Assembly (NCBI GenBank): GCA_017309015.1
Contig: JAEDAG010000006.1
Location: 46,220 to 110,219 of the forward strand
DNA from: Faecalicatena absiana
GTDB taxonomy: Bacteria; Bacillota; Bacilli; Lactobacillales; Lactobacillaceae
Length of the DNA stretch: 64,000 nucleotides
Reading direction: 5' to 3'
This document shows positions 21,373 through 30,068 of this stretch, piece by piece (position 1 is the first letter of the stretch; the number at the start of each line of letters is the position of its first letter). Position numbers and translations under genes: made by a program. The notes below the pieces were generated by a model. It was not told the origin of the DNA and ran no database searches. It was given only the letters and a program-made list of their open reading frames with translations.

Positions 21373-23355
21373 GTGAAAAGACGCAAATGGCTGCTGGCGG
21401 CAATGGGTGGACTGTCTTTGCTGCTGGCGCGGCCAGTTCAAGCCAAGACAGGCGAATTGATCCTGTCGCAGGCAGCGCGGGTTTACGACGCGCGGGGCAT
21501 CCCCACCCAGTACTCTTTCAAAAAAGGGGCCAAGGTCGCCTACGCGGGCAAGCCGGCGCGCGCCAAGCATGCCCGCTATTCCTTTTACAAAAACGGCCTT
21601 GAGTACGCTCTCCCGGTCGTGACCATCAACCACCGGGCCTATTACCGCTTGGCGGCAGGCACCTTGCTGCTGGCCAGCCGGGTCGGCCGGATCGACGGCC
21701 ATTTGGCTTACGCGCCCTGGACCACCGTCACCGTCACGACTGCCGACGCGACTTATTCTGACGTTGACATGAAGGTCGGGAAGAAGTACCTCGTGGATGC
21801 TTACGGCTACTTTGACTCCAACTTTGGCGAAGAAGGGGGCATGCGCTGGTACCGGGTCAAGGGCACTTCCGGCAAGACGGCCAAATACATTTACGCCGAC
21901 AACGTTGCTCCTGCCCAGCGCGTGCACCAGATCGACTATGACCGCCTGGGCAAGCTGTGGGTCGGCTTTGATGCCGGCGCCGTGGTATATACGGCCGCGG
22001 GGACGGTCCAGGACCTGAAGGGCGGGACCTTGTCGGCCGCGTCATCTCCTCTGCAGGTGGACCGGCGGATGTACGTCTGGGTCCCAACGCGCAAAAAGGC
22101 CGTCCTCTTCTATCACGTCAAGAACGCCATGAGCAAGGTCTACTTTACTGACGGCCACCACTACGGCTATGACAGCCGGGCGGATATTGGCGATGGCCTG
22201 GTGCCGGCCTTTTTGGTCAAAAATATCATCTGGTACGGGACCCAGCAGGAGCCGCTTTCCGGCAAGATGCCCGCGATCATCAACACGCCCCGGCAGGCCA
22301 GGAGAGACGCCAAGCCTGCCACTGATAAGCAGCGGGCCGCTTTGAGCCAGCTGCTGGCGGGGAACGAGAAGACCAGCCTGTCCATGACCTACCTTTTGTC
22401 CGATGCCCGCCTGCGCGAGAATTTCACGTCGGCGCTGCTTAGCGCCAAAAAGACGGCCCAAAAGGCCAGCCCCAACCGGGCGGAAGTCAAGTTTGCCATC
22501 TGGCGGCTGGAAAAGGCCAGAGGGGACTTGAACGGGAAAAAGGTCGTGGTCCAGAATCCGATGAAGTTTTCCGTAGCTGAGGAAGAAGAAGTCGCCTCCT
22601 TGGTTGAACGGGCCAAGTCGGGCGTCTACGCCAAGCCCCGGGCCTACCTGACTGACCACGACACCAGGCTGTACGTTGAGGACTCAAAGAGCGGGAAAAG
22701 GGAAGAGCTGCCATTGACCAGCTTCGTTTCCGGCTTTGACCGAGAGTATCCGCGCTCGCGGAGCAGCGAGACGGAGAGCTCCGCCAACGTCAAGGATATC
22801 GCTAAGGACCCGCTGCTGGCCCAGTACACCCAAATGATTTTGTATCAGGACACAAAGACGGCTTTGGTCGCGCGCAAAAAGACGCCGCTTTACTTCAACA
22901 AGTCCGGCAAGTATGACTATGTCGACCAGCTGAAGCTTGAGCCAAAAGGAAGCCTGCGGGCCGGGCAGAGCCTGAACCTCTTTGTCGGGCCGGTCTGCAA
23001 GCTGGCCGGCCAGTACTACATCACCGTCTGGGGCAAGCAGCCTTACTTCGTCAAAGCCCAGGACGTCTGGCGGGACGACTATTCTAAGTCCAGGCTGTAT
23101 CAGAAGTACCAAAAGGCCATTCCAAAGTCAGGAAAGGCCATTATCGTTGCCTCTAAAAAGACTTATGCCTACAAGTACGACCGCGACGGCGACCTGGCCA
23201 AGCGCGTCAACGTCTTCCACTGGGGCGACAGCGTGCCAGCCACCGAGCTCTATGTGATCAAGCACGACAGCCACTACTATTATTGCAATGGTCCGCTTGC
23301 CTCACTCGTGATTCCATGCGCGAAAGTCCACCTGCGCAAGTACATTACCCGCTAA
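21373..23355 (+). CDS. Large secreted surface protein with SLAP-like domains
   Basis: The 660-residue protein starts at GTG 21373, preceded by AGGAGGG. A signal peptide spans about residues 1-24 (cleavage after VQA). The following ~75 residues (ARVYDARG..KGAKVAYAG..YYRLAAGTLLLAS) resemble the S-layer-protein-A wall-binding domain of lactobacilli (SLAP), and similar segments recur near residues 505-560 and at the C-terminus, where a final Lys/Tyr-rich segment ends the protein. There is no LPxTG or membrane anchor. It is basic, which fits non-covalent binding to wall polymers. The middle (about 300-470) is helical and unidentified. Function is unknown. Confidence 0.65.
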   Translation: MKRRKWLLAAMGGLSLLLARPVQAKTGELILSQAARVYDARGIPTQYSFKKGAKVAYAGKPARAKHARYSFYKNGLEYALPVVTINHRAYYRLAAGTLLLASRVGRIDGHLAYAPWTTVTVTTADATYSDVDMKVGKKYLVDAYGYFDSNFGEEGGMRWYRVKGTSGKTAKYIYADNVAPAQRVHQIDYDRLGKLWVGFDAGAVVYTAAGTVQDLKGGTLSAASSPLQVDRRMYVWVPTRKKAVLFYHVKNAMSKVYFTDGHHYGYDSRADIGDGLVPAFLVKNIIWYGTQQEPLSGKMPAIINTPRQARRDAKPATDKQRAALSQLLAGNEKTSLSMTYLLSDARLRENFTSALLSAKKTAQKASPNRAEVKFAIWRLEKARGDLNGKKVVVQNPMKFSVAEEEEVASLVERAKSGVYAKPRAYLTDHDTRLYVEDSKSGKREELPLTSFVSGFDREYPRSRSSETESSANVKDIAKDPLLAQYTQMILYQDTKTALVARKKTPLYFNKSGKYDYVDQLKLEPKGSLRAGQSLNLFVGPVCKLAGQYYITVWGKQPYFVKAQDVWRDDYSKSRLYQKYQKAIPKSGKAIIVASKKTYAYKYDRDGDLAKRVNVFHWGDSVPATELYVIKHDSHYYYCNGPLASLVIPCAKVHLRKYITR

Positions 23356-23396
23356 AAAAGCCTTCATGCCAATTTTGGTCATGAAGGCTTTTGCTT
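23356..23396. terminator. Bidirectional terminator between convergent genes
   Basis: A perfect 13-bp stem (AAAAGCCTTCATG/CATGAAGGCTTTT) with further CCA/TGG pairing in the loop serves the surface-protein gene and nagZ. Confidence 0.9.
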
Positions 23397-23398
23397 TT

Positions 23399-24403
23399 TC
23401 ACTTTAAAATGCCCAAGCGCGCTTTCAGCTGGAGAACTCTGGCGACGGACTGGTCGATCCGCGCTTCCGTGAGCTGGCCATTTCTTACGGCTTGGACCAA
23501 GGCGGGGATGCCGGTCTGCCAGTTGCCGCCAAGCAGAATGTCGTTGCCGGCCAAAAGGGCCAGGAGGTCGGGCGACATTCCTTTGGCCTTGGCGTATTCT
23601 TTGGCCGCGTCCATCTGCAGGTCGTCCGTCAAAATTATGCCGTCATAGTTCAGGTCTTGGCGGATGAAGTCATGGATTGGGACTGACAGGGAGGCTGGGG
23701 CGGCAGGATCAAGGCAGCTGACGATCAGGTGCGAGACCATGATCGACCAGGCCCCGGCCCTGATTCCCTGTTTGAAGGGCTCCAGGTCTTGATAAAAGGC
23801 CGTCTTGCTCTTGCGGCTCACCCCAACGCCGGTATGGGTATCGCCCGCGTTGCCGTAGCCGGGGAAGTGCTTGAGGCTGGAAGCGACTTGGCAGTCTTGG
23901 TAGATTTGGCAGGTTTCAGCCACGAACCTGCCGCTTTCCTTCCGGCTGGCCTTTAGCGTCCGTTCATAAATGAAGCTGCTTGGGTCATCGGCCACGTCGG
24001 CGACTGGGGCAAAGTTCCAGTTGATGCCCAAAGTTTTTAGTTGCTTGGCCACCATGGTTGCTTCTTTTCTTAAGCCGGCATGGCCGCTTTCCTGGTAGAT
24101 CTTGGCGGGGCTAGGGTAGGCGTGGCCAGCGGCAATCGCCGGGCTGGCGCTGAGCCGGTCAACCAGGCCCCCTTCCTGGTCGATCGCGATGAAGAGCCCG
24201 TGCCGGCTCAAGCGCTGGTATTCGCGGCATTCTTTTTGCAGGCTGGACTGGGTCTGCCCGGACAGGTCTTTGCCAAAAAGGAGCACCCCGCCGACTTGCG
24301 CGCGGCTGACGGCTTCTGCCATCTCCGCGAAGTCGCCCGTGCTGTCGATCAAGTAGAGCTGGGCAATTTTTTCTTTCAGGGTCATCTGTTTGAGCTGCTG
24401 CAT
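23399..24403 (-). CDS. nagZ: Beta-N-acetylhexosaminidase, glycoside hydrolase family 3
   Basis: The enzyme removes N-acetylglucosamine from muropeptides or other beta-GlcNAc substrates during wall turnover. The GH3 signature KHFPGYGNAGDTHTGVG is present near residue 180; its His takes part in catalysis, and ILTDDLQMDAA carries the expected catalytic Asp. An AIDQEGG motif lies near residue 95. No signal peptide is visible, so it is probably cytosolic. Start 24403 is chosen because AGGAG lies seven bases upstream; the longer frame begins with an unsupported GTG. Length, 334, is standard for NagZ. Confidence 0.88.
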   Translation of the reverse strand: MQQLKQMTLKEKIAQLYLIDSTGDFAEMAEAVSRAQVGGVLLFGKDLSGQTQSSLQKECREYQRLSRHGLFIAIDQEGGLVDRLSASPAIAAGHAYPSPAKIYQESGHAGLRKEATMVAKQLKTLGINWNFAPVADVADDPSSFIYERTLKASRKESGRFVAETCQIYQDCQVASSLKHFPGYGNAGDTHTGVGVSRKSKTAFYQDLEPFKQGIRAGAWSIMVSHLIVSCLDPAAPASLSVPIHDFIRQDLNYDGIILTDDLQMDAAKEYAKAKGMSPDLLALLAGNDILLGGNWQTGIPALVQAVRNGQLTEARIDQSVARVLQLKARLGILK

Positions 24404-25056
24404 CTTTTTTCTCCTGGCCACTAATTCATTGCTTGTTTCAGCTTTAACTATATCACCTTTGGCAAAAAGAAATATTTTTCATAAAGAGTAAGATTTTGCT
24501 TTAATTATTGCAAAAAGGATAAACGATTTTATAATTTTATGATCAAAGTGCGAAAAAGAAAGGGCTTACAAGGAGAAAAGCGGCGTTGTCAGGCCTGGCC
24601 AAACTGATCCAGCAGCTCGAACCATAAGTGCGGGCTATTGTATAGCGTAAAAGACAGTGCTATTATCAAAGGCAAGGAGAGGTTAAATCAGATCTCCCTT
24701 CTTAGTTGCTGAATGTGGCAAGCGACAGCCGGTTTTCGAAGAATATTGCGGCTGGCGCCTGCAGGATCGGCCAAAGAAGAAAGCTTAAATAGAGCATAAT
24801 GCATACGCCCATAAGACGGAAGTTGGTCACTTCCGTCTTTTCTTTTGCCAATTTTAGCCATGCCGCATCGCCATTAAGTTGCCCTAACTTGTGGATATAA
24901 ATAAAATATTGACAAGGTAATTGCCAAGCAGCAATCCGCCGAGCCGAGATCATCCATTTGCGAACGATTTTCAGAAATTTCTGCTTGAAAGCGCTTGGAA
25001 AAAGGCTTGAAATTGCCAGGCCGCCGCCTACAAGCAGCTTGGCACAAACCAATTAC
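24404..25056. other. Gene-poor, probably degraded region
   Basis: No convincing gene is present. The - strand frame at 24702-25052 is open (116 codons, ending in a hydrophobic stretch) but is interrupted by a terminator-like hairpin and lacks a ribosome-binding site. A cre-like sequence TGAAAGCGCTTGGA (24986-24999, 13 of 14 consensus positions) and a short hairpin (GGAGA..TCTCC near 24677-24705) are present. Together with the broken exported-protein gene at 25057-25257, this looks like decayed DNA. Confidence 0.45.
24813..24845 (+). terminator. Orphan terminator hairpin
   Basis: A perfect 11-bp stem AAGACGGAAGT/ACTTCCGTCTT with loop TGGTC has a T-rich 3' side on the + strand. No gene that it would terminate is intact. 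Confidence 0.6.
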
Positions 25057-25257
25057 TTATGGTTGGCAGCAGGCTGGCTTCAGTTGAGTTGACGTTGCTG
25101 CCGACATCGTAGAATTCAGCACTGACAGCGTAAGTGCCATCGTGGTGGTCGTCTTGACTGCGGCAGAAGCAACGCCGGCGCTGGCTGCTGGGACTAGGCT
25201 GACAACAGAAGTTGCCAGTGACAGGGCAGTCAGCAAAGACTTAGTAATTTTTCGCAA
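25057..25257 (-). pseudogene. Remnant of an exported protein gene, frameshifted after the signal peptide
   Basis: A TTG start at 25257 follows AGGAAG by about six bases and encodes a good signal peptide (MRKITKSLLTALSLATSVVS, then PAASAG). After about 40 codons the frame becomes low-complexity Thr/Ser/Ala. In another frame the same DNA encodes DGTYAVSAEFYDVGSNVN, which looks like the beginning of a real extracellular domain. One frameshift near 25140 explains this. The downstream part is not recognisable, so the gene is broken. Confidence 0.5.
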
Positions 25258-25522
25258 TTTTTACTTCCTAAGAATATAACACAATGATCTTTTCCGTTTT
25301 TTGTTATCGTACTTAAAGGCGCATTTGACAATAGAATCCGGTTTTCCGTTGTTGATCGGCAAAGTTTTTTCCTTATATATGCTGAAAAAATTGTCATATT
25401 TGTTTACGCTTGCAAAAGGTGCTAGGATTAACGTGTACAAGTGGGAGCATTTTGCCTAAATGGTGGCCACATGCCAGATGGATCAGTTGCACAGTTAGCC
25501 CAAGAGAAGGGGGTAATTCGTC
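25258..25522. promoter_or_regulatory. Intergenic region with a promoter for the 25523 gene
   Basis: The best promoter is -35 TTGTTT (25400-25405), a 17-base spacer and -10 TAGGAT (25423-25428) with an extended TGC before it. This leaves a leader of about 90 nt. No other feature was identified. Confidence 0.4.
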
Positions 25523-25798
25523 ATGACCAGAACCCATGCCAAGAAAGCCTATCGCAAAGCCCGCCGCCAGCGGCAGCTAGCCTGCCCAAGCGGGAAGAAG
25601 GCCTTTAAGACCAAGTTTGACGCGGACCTGTTCCTCTACCGGGAGCAAGCCGCCATGCACTCGATGGAAATCAACCACGAGCACTGGCATAAGATGCCGA
25701 TCCGGGCCTACCTTTGTCCTTACTGCAAGCACTACCACGTGACCTCGATGTCGAGCGAGCGCTGGGGGCAGCTGCTCAAGCAGGGACATTTGGATTGA
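25523..25798 (+). CDS. Small basic Cys/His-rich protein
   Basis: The 91-residue product has an Arg/Lys-rich N-terminus (about residues 1-18) and a likely metal-binding cluster: C21, then two His in INHEHWH, and LCPYCKHYHVTS near residue 70. The last resembles a zinc knuckle of small phage-type or nucleic-acid-binding proteins. No name can be given. The ATG follows AAGGGGG by about ten bases. It lies directly before the PolB-like gene on the same strand, but a terminator intervenes. Confidence 0.6.
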   Translation: MTRTHAKKAYRKARRQRQLACPSGKKAFKTKFDADLFLYREQAAMHSMEINHEHWHKMPIRAYLCPYCKHYHVTSMSSERWGQLLKQGHLD

Positions 25799-25800
25799 GA

Positions 25801-25836
25801 AAAGCGAGTCAGCAAGCTGCTGGCCCGCTTTTTTTG
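25801..25836 (+). terminator. Terminator between the Cys/His-rich gene and the PolB-like gene
   Basis: AAAGCG-a-GTCAGCA pairs with TGCTGGC-c-CGCTTT around an AGC loop and is followed by T7. Confidence 0.8.
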
Positions 25837-25900
25837 CTTACGGATGCCTTATAGTATAATTGACTTAGAATTTTGCATAAAAACGGAAAGGAAAAGACTT

Positions 25901-28816
25901 ATGGCAGAAAGAATCAACGCTTGTTTTTACGACATCGAGTCGCTGACCAATGCCTTTACCTTGTCCTGCTACCGGCCTGATGACGGCCGCGTCGACATCT
26001 ATTACTTGGTTGATGACCCGGCCTTGATGGACGGGGACAGCATGGACTTCAAGAAAATGACGGCTGCCCGGATCCGGCAGAAGAACCAGAACTTTGCCGG
26101 CCAGGTCTACTACCAGAATCTGCAGGGGCAAAAGGCCAACGAGCGCCTGGCCATGACTTTTGGCGTCTCTGACGCCCATTACGTCAATGATCCAGACGCT
26201 GAATCCAGTTTTCCTGATGCCTTCCGTCCCATCTGCGACACTGACCCGGACTATCGCCCGGAAAAGGCGCCATGGCTGATGGGCTACAATTCCAGCAACT
26301 ACGACCTGACCATGCTGGCCTACTACTTCAACTTGGTCTGGCAGCCTGGGGAAGACGGCAAGCGGTCCCGCTTCAAGCCCACGACCGCCAGAATCATGCG
26401 GGCCTTCAATGATGAGCTTTTTTCCGGCCGCTACATCGGCAACATGCGCCTCAGACTCTGGAATGACCAGACGCTGGGGATGATTGCCAAGAACTTCATC
26501 ATGAGCGGACGGCAGATTGACGTGGCCCAGCTCAACGAGCGGCAAAGGCGGGTCGGCCTCAAGCGCCTGCTGGGGATGCTGGGCTGGCAGATCCTGGAAA
26601 GCGACAAATTGCGCCCAGGGACTGACCGTTTGCGGAATGAAGACGAGCTGGCTGACTTGATTGCCTACAATGTCTCAGACGTCGTCAATTTAAAGGAGCT
26701 TTTCCTGCATCCCTTCTACCAAGGCCAATTCATTTTGAAAAAGGGCCTGCTGGAACGCTACCCCGACTTGCTCTATGAGGAAAAAGGAAGCAGCTATCAG
26801 CCAAACGTCTCGCCTAAAGCGGTCAGAAAAGACCGGCTGACGATTGACTCAACTTCCGCCAACTTCGCCCGCAAGACCTTGTGCCCTTATGGCCGCTTGA
26901 AGGACAGCCGCTGCGTCTCCTTCCTGTATCCAGCCAAGGAGGTCTGCCAAAAGACCGGCGAAAAGCAGCGCGATATCCTGGAGGAAAGCCGGGACTTTTT
27001 CTACGGCTTGTTCAAAGAGCCTGACCTGCGCGAGAAGTTCGACCGGGTCTATGACTTCTACAAGCAGTTCGCGGGGAAGAACTTCAACCCCAGCAAGGAG
27101 TACCAAGAAGACTACGGGGACGAGGCCTTGCCAGTGGCTGATCTGGCCCAGCTGAAGACCGGCGACACAAACTTGTTCTATTATGAAAAAGATGGCCGGC
27201 CGTCGACCTGCTACATTACTTTTTCAATTGGAGGCCTGCATGGGTCGGAATACAACCGGGACTTGTTTGAAAAAGACCACCAGGCCTGGGAGCAAAAGAC
27301 AGCGGATTTGGCTTACGTGAAGCGCAAGTTTCCTGATCCGCTGGCCCTGCGCCAGGCTAAGACCGTTGAACTGCTAGACGGGCGGGTGGAAAAATACAAC
27401 GCCTTTTTGACCAGCAAGGCTACGATCAAGGCCATGTCGGCTGCCAAGCCCGAAGAGCTGAACCAGTTCTGGAAGGACTTCAAAGACGAAGAACCGGCAG
27501 TCTTCAAGCTGACGGGCGGCAAGGTCAAGCTGAACGAGCGCTACGCCTACACTTCCGCTGACCTGACCAACCACGAGGACTTTACCTCCTACTATCCAAA
27601 CATGCTCCGCCGGCTGAATGCCTTTTACAACGAGAAGCTGGGAGAAGACCGCTACACGGCGATCTTCCAAAGAAAGCAGGAATTGGACGTCTTTCGGAAA
27701 GACCCCAAGGCCAGTCCGGAAGAGCGGCGGATGTACAATATCGAGCGGGAAGGGACCAAGCTGATTCTGAATTCCGCCACTGGGGCGGCTGACCCGCGGG
27801 ATGAGCATACGCCGTCGGTGATCCGGATGAACAACCGCATCCGCTCCATGCGGATTATCGGCCAGCTGTTCACTTACATGATTGGCCAGGCGCAGACCTA
27901 CTACGGGGCCAGAATCGTTTCCACCAATACGGATGGCCTGTACTCAGTCTTGGAAAAAGGGCTGAACGATAAAATTCTGGCTGATGAAGCCAAGCAGATC
28001 GGGGTCGAGATTGAGCCGGAAGAGCTGTACCTGATTTCCAAGGACTCCAACAACCGGATGGAGCTGGCCAGTCCCGCCCTTGATGCCGCGGTGTTATCCG
28101 CTTCCGGGGCCAGTCTGGCCTGCCGTAAGGACACTTCCCCGACCAAGTCCTTGTCCCATCCGGCCATCATCGACTGGGCCTTGAGCGAATACCTGCGCCA
28201 GGCAGCCGCCAGCGGCACTTTGAGCGCCCACTTTGACCGCGAGCTTGGTCAAAAGATCATGGCCAAGATTCCAGCGGACTTTCCAGACCCGGCCCACCGC
28301 CTGCGGATGTTCCAAAACGTGCTGGCCTCCAACCACAGCCGGGAAAAGGCCAGCTGCATCTTTGGGGTTGACCCGGCGGAAGCTTTTGACTTGGACGACC
28401 CTAGTCAAGTCTGCCCGGATCCCTTGATCATGCAGCGCTACAACCGGGTCTTCATCTGCAAGGATGACTCGCCTTTGACCGTGCACCTGTACGCGGCCAC
28501 GGCCAAGAAGGTGACGCCGGCCATGCAGAAAAAGCGCCAGCGGGACGGCGAGCCTTTGCTGCAAGATGACCAGACCGCCCGCCTGGTGCTGCAGGCCAAT
28601 GGCTTTAAGAACCTGGGCCGGGGAAGAGAGGCGGCCGTCAAGCGGATTCCAAACTTGAATCCGGCCTGGTTCATGCACCTGGAAAACCGGGCCATCAACC
28701 TGCTGGATCCAGAAGCCGCCGGCCAGCTGCTGGACTCGCTTGACCTTGACAAGTACCTGGAGCTGGTGGAAAGCGCCTATGAGAACAATTGGCGCAATTT
28801 GACCCCAGCTGAGTAA
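25901..28816 (+). CDS. Divergent family B DNA polymerase-like protein
   Basis: The 971-residue protein shows the motif order of family B DNA polymerases. A 3'-5' exonuclease comes first: Exo I YDIES (D11, E13), Exo II GYNSSNYDL (~127-135), Exo III YNVSD (Y255, D260). Polymerase motif A is DFTSYYPNML (D560), motif B KLILNSATG (K620, Tyr replaced by Thr) and motif C TNTDG (D678, first Asp replaced by Asn). The metal-binding Asp of A and C are kept. A-B spacing (~60) is shorter, and Exo III-motif A spacing (~300) longer, than in known relatives. ATG 25901 follows AAAGGAAAAG. No terminal-protein, integrase or phage genes are adjacent. Role unknown. Confidence 0.75.
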   Translation: MAERINACFYDIESLTNAFTLSCYRPDDGRVDIYYLVDDPALMDGDSMDFKKMTAARIRQKNQNFAGQVYYQNLQGQKANERLAMTFGVSDAHYVNDPDAESSFPDAFRPICDTDPDYRPEKAPWLMGYNSSNYDLTMLAYYFNLVWQPGEDGKRSRFKPTTARIMRAFNDELFSGRYIGNMRLRLWNDQTLGMIAKNFIMSGRQIDVAQLNERQRRVGLKRLLGMLGWQILESDKLRPGTDRLRNEDELADLIAYNVSDVVNLKELFLHPFYQGQFILKKGLLERYPDLLYEEKGSSYQPNVSPKAVRKDRLTIDSTSANFARKTLCPYGRLKDSRCVSFLYPAKEVCQKTGEKQRDILEESRDFFYGLFKEPDLREKFDRVYDFYKQFAGKNFNPSKEYQEDYGDEALPVADLAQLKTGDTNLFYYEKDGRPSTCYITFSIGGLHGSEYNRDLFEKDHQAWEQKTADLAYVKRKFPDPLALRQAKTVELLDGRVEKYNAFLTSKATIKAMSAAKPEELNQFWKDFKDEEPAVFKLTGGKVKLNERYAYTSADLTNHEDFTSYYPNMLRRLNAFYNEKLGEDRYTAIFQRKQELDVFRKDPKASPEERRMYNIEREGTKLILNSATGAADPRDEHTPSVIRMNNRIRSMRIIGQLFTYMIGQAQTYYGARIVSTNTDGLYSVLEKGLNDKILADEAKQIGVEIEPEELYLISKDSNNRMELASPALDAAVLSASGASLACRKDTSPTKSLSHPAIIDWALSEYLRQAAASGTLSAHFDRELGQKIMAKIPADFPDPAHRLRMFQNVLASNHSREKASCIFGVDPAEAFDLDDPSQVCPDPLIMQRYNRVFICKDDSPLTVHLYAATAKKVTPAMQKKRQRDGEPLLQDDQTARLVLQANGFKNLGRGREAAVKRIPNLNPAWFMHLENRAINLLDPEAAGQLLDSLDLDKYLELVESAYENNWRNLTPAE

Positions 28817-28835
28817 GGCAGAAGGCCATGTTTTT

Positions 28836-28844
28836 TGCTAAAAT
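28836..28844 (+). promoter_or_regulatory. Extended -10 element upstream of pyrR
   Basis: TGCTAAAAT lies about 80 bases before pyrR. The same nonamer occurs before zwf and the DHH phosphoesterase gene. Confidence 0.45.
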
Positions 28845-28925
28845 AGATAGGCCAAAAAAGATAAATTCGCTAATGCAGGCAAAAATAGCAGCAATTAATT
28901 CCAGGAAGAGAGGGGATTACTCGCG

Positions 28926-29459
28926 ATGACCAAGAAGATTATGGACAAGGACGGCATCCGCCGGGCCTTGACAAGAATGAGCTATGAAATCGTTGAACGC
29001 AACCAGGGGACGGAAAATCTGGTCCTGATCGGGATCAAGACCCGGGGCTGGTATCTGGCCCAGCGGATCGCGGACCGCTTAAAGCAGATCGAAGGGCATG
29101 AGCTGCCCGTCGTCTCCTTGGACATTTCCGGCTACCGCGACGACTTGAGCCAGGAAGAAAAGGAAAAGGCCATGGAGAGCTTTGAAACGCCAGTCGACTT
29201 GACCGGCAAGACCGTCATCCTGGTCGATGACGTCCTTTATACGGGCCGGACCATCCGGGCGGCTTTAGACGCCATCATGGACCAGGGGCGGCCAGCCAAG
29301 ATCGCCCTGGCGGTCCTGATCGACCGCGGGCACCGGGAGCTGCCGATCCGGCCGGACTTTATCGGGAAGAATATCCCGACTGCCGCCAGCGAGGACGTGC
29401 AAGTCTACGTGCAGGAAGCTGACGGCGAGGATGCCGTCAAGATCAGTGAAGGTGAATAG
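28926..29459 (+). CDS. pyrR: Bifunctional pyrimidine regulator / uracil phosphoribosyltransferase PyrR
   Basis: PyrR binds UMP/UTP and pyr leader RNA to attenuate pyrimidine biosynthesis genes, and has uracil phosphoribosyltransferase activity. The PRPP-binding motif [18 protein letters not shown] is near residue 100, and the N-terminal [13 protein letters not shown] and [15 protein letters not shown] segments are diagnostic. Length, 177, is normal. It is not in a pyr operon here and is followed four bases later by a methyltransferase gene. No PyrR-binding hairpin was seen upstream, so autoregulation is not indicated. Confidence 0.93.
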   Translation: MTKKIMDKDGIRRALTRMSYEIVERNQGTENLVLIGIKTRGWYLAQRIADRLKQIEGHELPVVSLDISGYRDDLSQEEKEKAMESFETPVDLTGKTVILVDDVLYTGRTIRAALDAIMDQGRPAKIALAVLIDRGHRELPIRPDFIGKNIPTAASEDVQVYVQEADGEDAVKISEGE

Positions 29460-29462
29460 AGA

Positions 29463-30068
29463 ATGGCAGAACAGTACTTTACAGAAAATCCAACCACGGC
29501 TCATGACGAGCAACAGGTCAACTACCACTTGCAAGGGATCAGCCTGAATTTGACCACCGATGCCGGCGTTTTTTCCAAGAACCGGGTTGACTATGGGTCA
29601 GGAGTCTTGATTGAGCAGATGCTGGAGCAAGAGCCGGCAGCAGGCAAGATTCTGGACCTGGGCTGCGGCTATGGCCCGATTGGTTTGTTTGCCGCCAAAA
29701 AGTGGCCTGACCGGCAAGTGGACATGGTCGACGTCAATGAGCGGGCCCTGGCCTTGGCCAAGCGCAACGCGGCCGCCAACGGAGTCAAGAACGTCCAGAT
29801 CTTTGCCTCAGACCGCTATGAGCAAGTTGCGGCAAGCGACTATGCCATGATCGTGACCAACCCGCCGATCCGGGCGGGCAAGAGCATCTGGTCAGCCATG
29901 ATCGAGCAAGCCCCCCAGCACCTGGCTGCTGGCGGCCTGCTCTTGGTCGTGATCCAGAAGAAGCAAGGCGAGCCCAGTGCCCGCAAGCTGATGAAGGCCA
30001 GGTTTGGCAACTGCGAGATTTTGACCCGGGACAAGGGCTACTACATTTTAAAGAGCGTGAAGAACTGA
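29463..30068 (+). CDS. Class I SAM-dependent methyltransferase, RsmC-like
   Basis: This is a probable RNA guanine-N2 methyltransferase related to RsmC (16S rRNA G1207). It has a SAM-binding motif ILDLGCGYGPIG (about residues 60-71), an acidic motif II (VDMVDVNERAL) and the catalytic NPPIRAGK motif near residue 138. Length, 201, corresponds to the single catalytic domain found in Gram-positive homologues (YbxB-like). It overlaps tadA by one base, indicating coupling. The exact target base is assigned by family only. Confidence 0.88.
   Translation: MAEQYFTENPTTAHDEQQVNYHLQGISLNLTTDAGVFSKNRVDYGSGVLIEQMLEQEPAAGKILDLGCGYGPIGLFAAKKWPDRQVDMVDVNERALALAKRNAAANGVKNVQIFASDRYEQVAASDYAMIVTNPPIRAGKSIWSAMIEQAPQHLAAGGLLLVVIQKKQGEPSARKLMKARFGNCEILTRDKGYYILKSVKN

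Noticed and set aside
24702-25052. A 116-codon gene on the - strand
   Set aside because: It has no ribosome-binding site or recognised domain, contains a strong terminator-like hairpin, and lies in visibly decayed DNA.
25523-28816. Pipolin or protein-primed mobile element
   Set aside because: No tyrosine recombinase, tRNA-derived att sites, terminal-protein gene or terminal inverted repeats were seen around the PolB-like gene. The polymerase motif spacing also differs from both groups.
28817-28925. PyrR-responsive attenuator upstream of pyrR
   Set aside because: No PyrR-binding loop sequence or terminator/antiterminator pair is present in the short gap.
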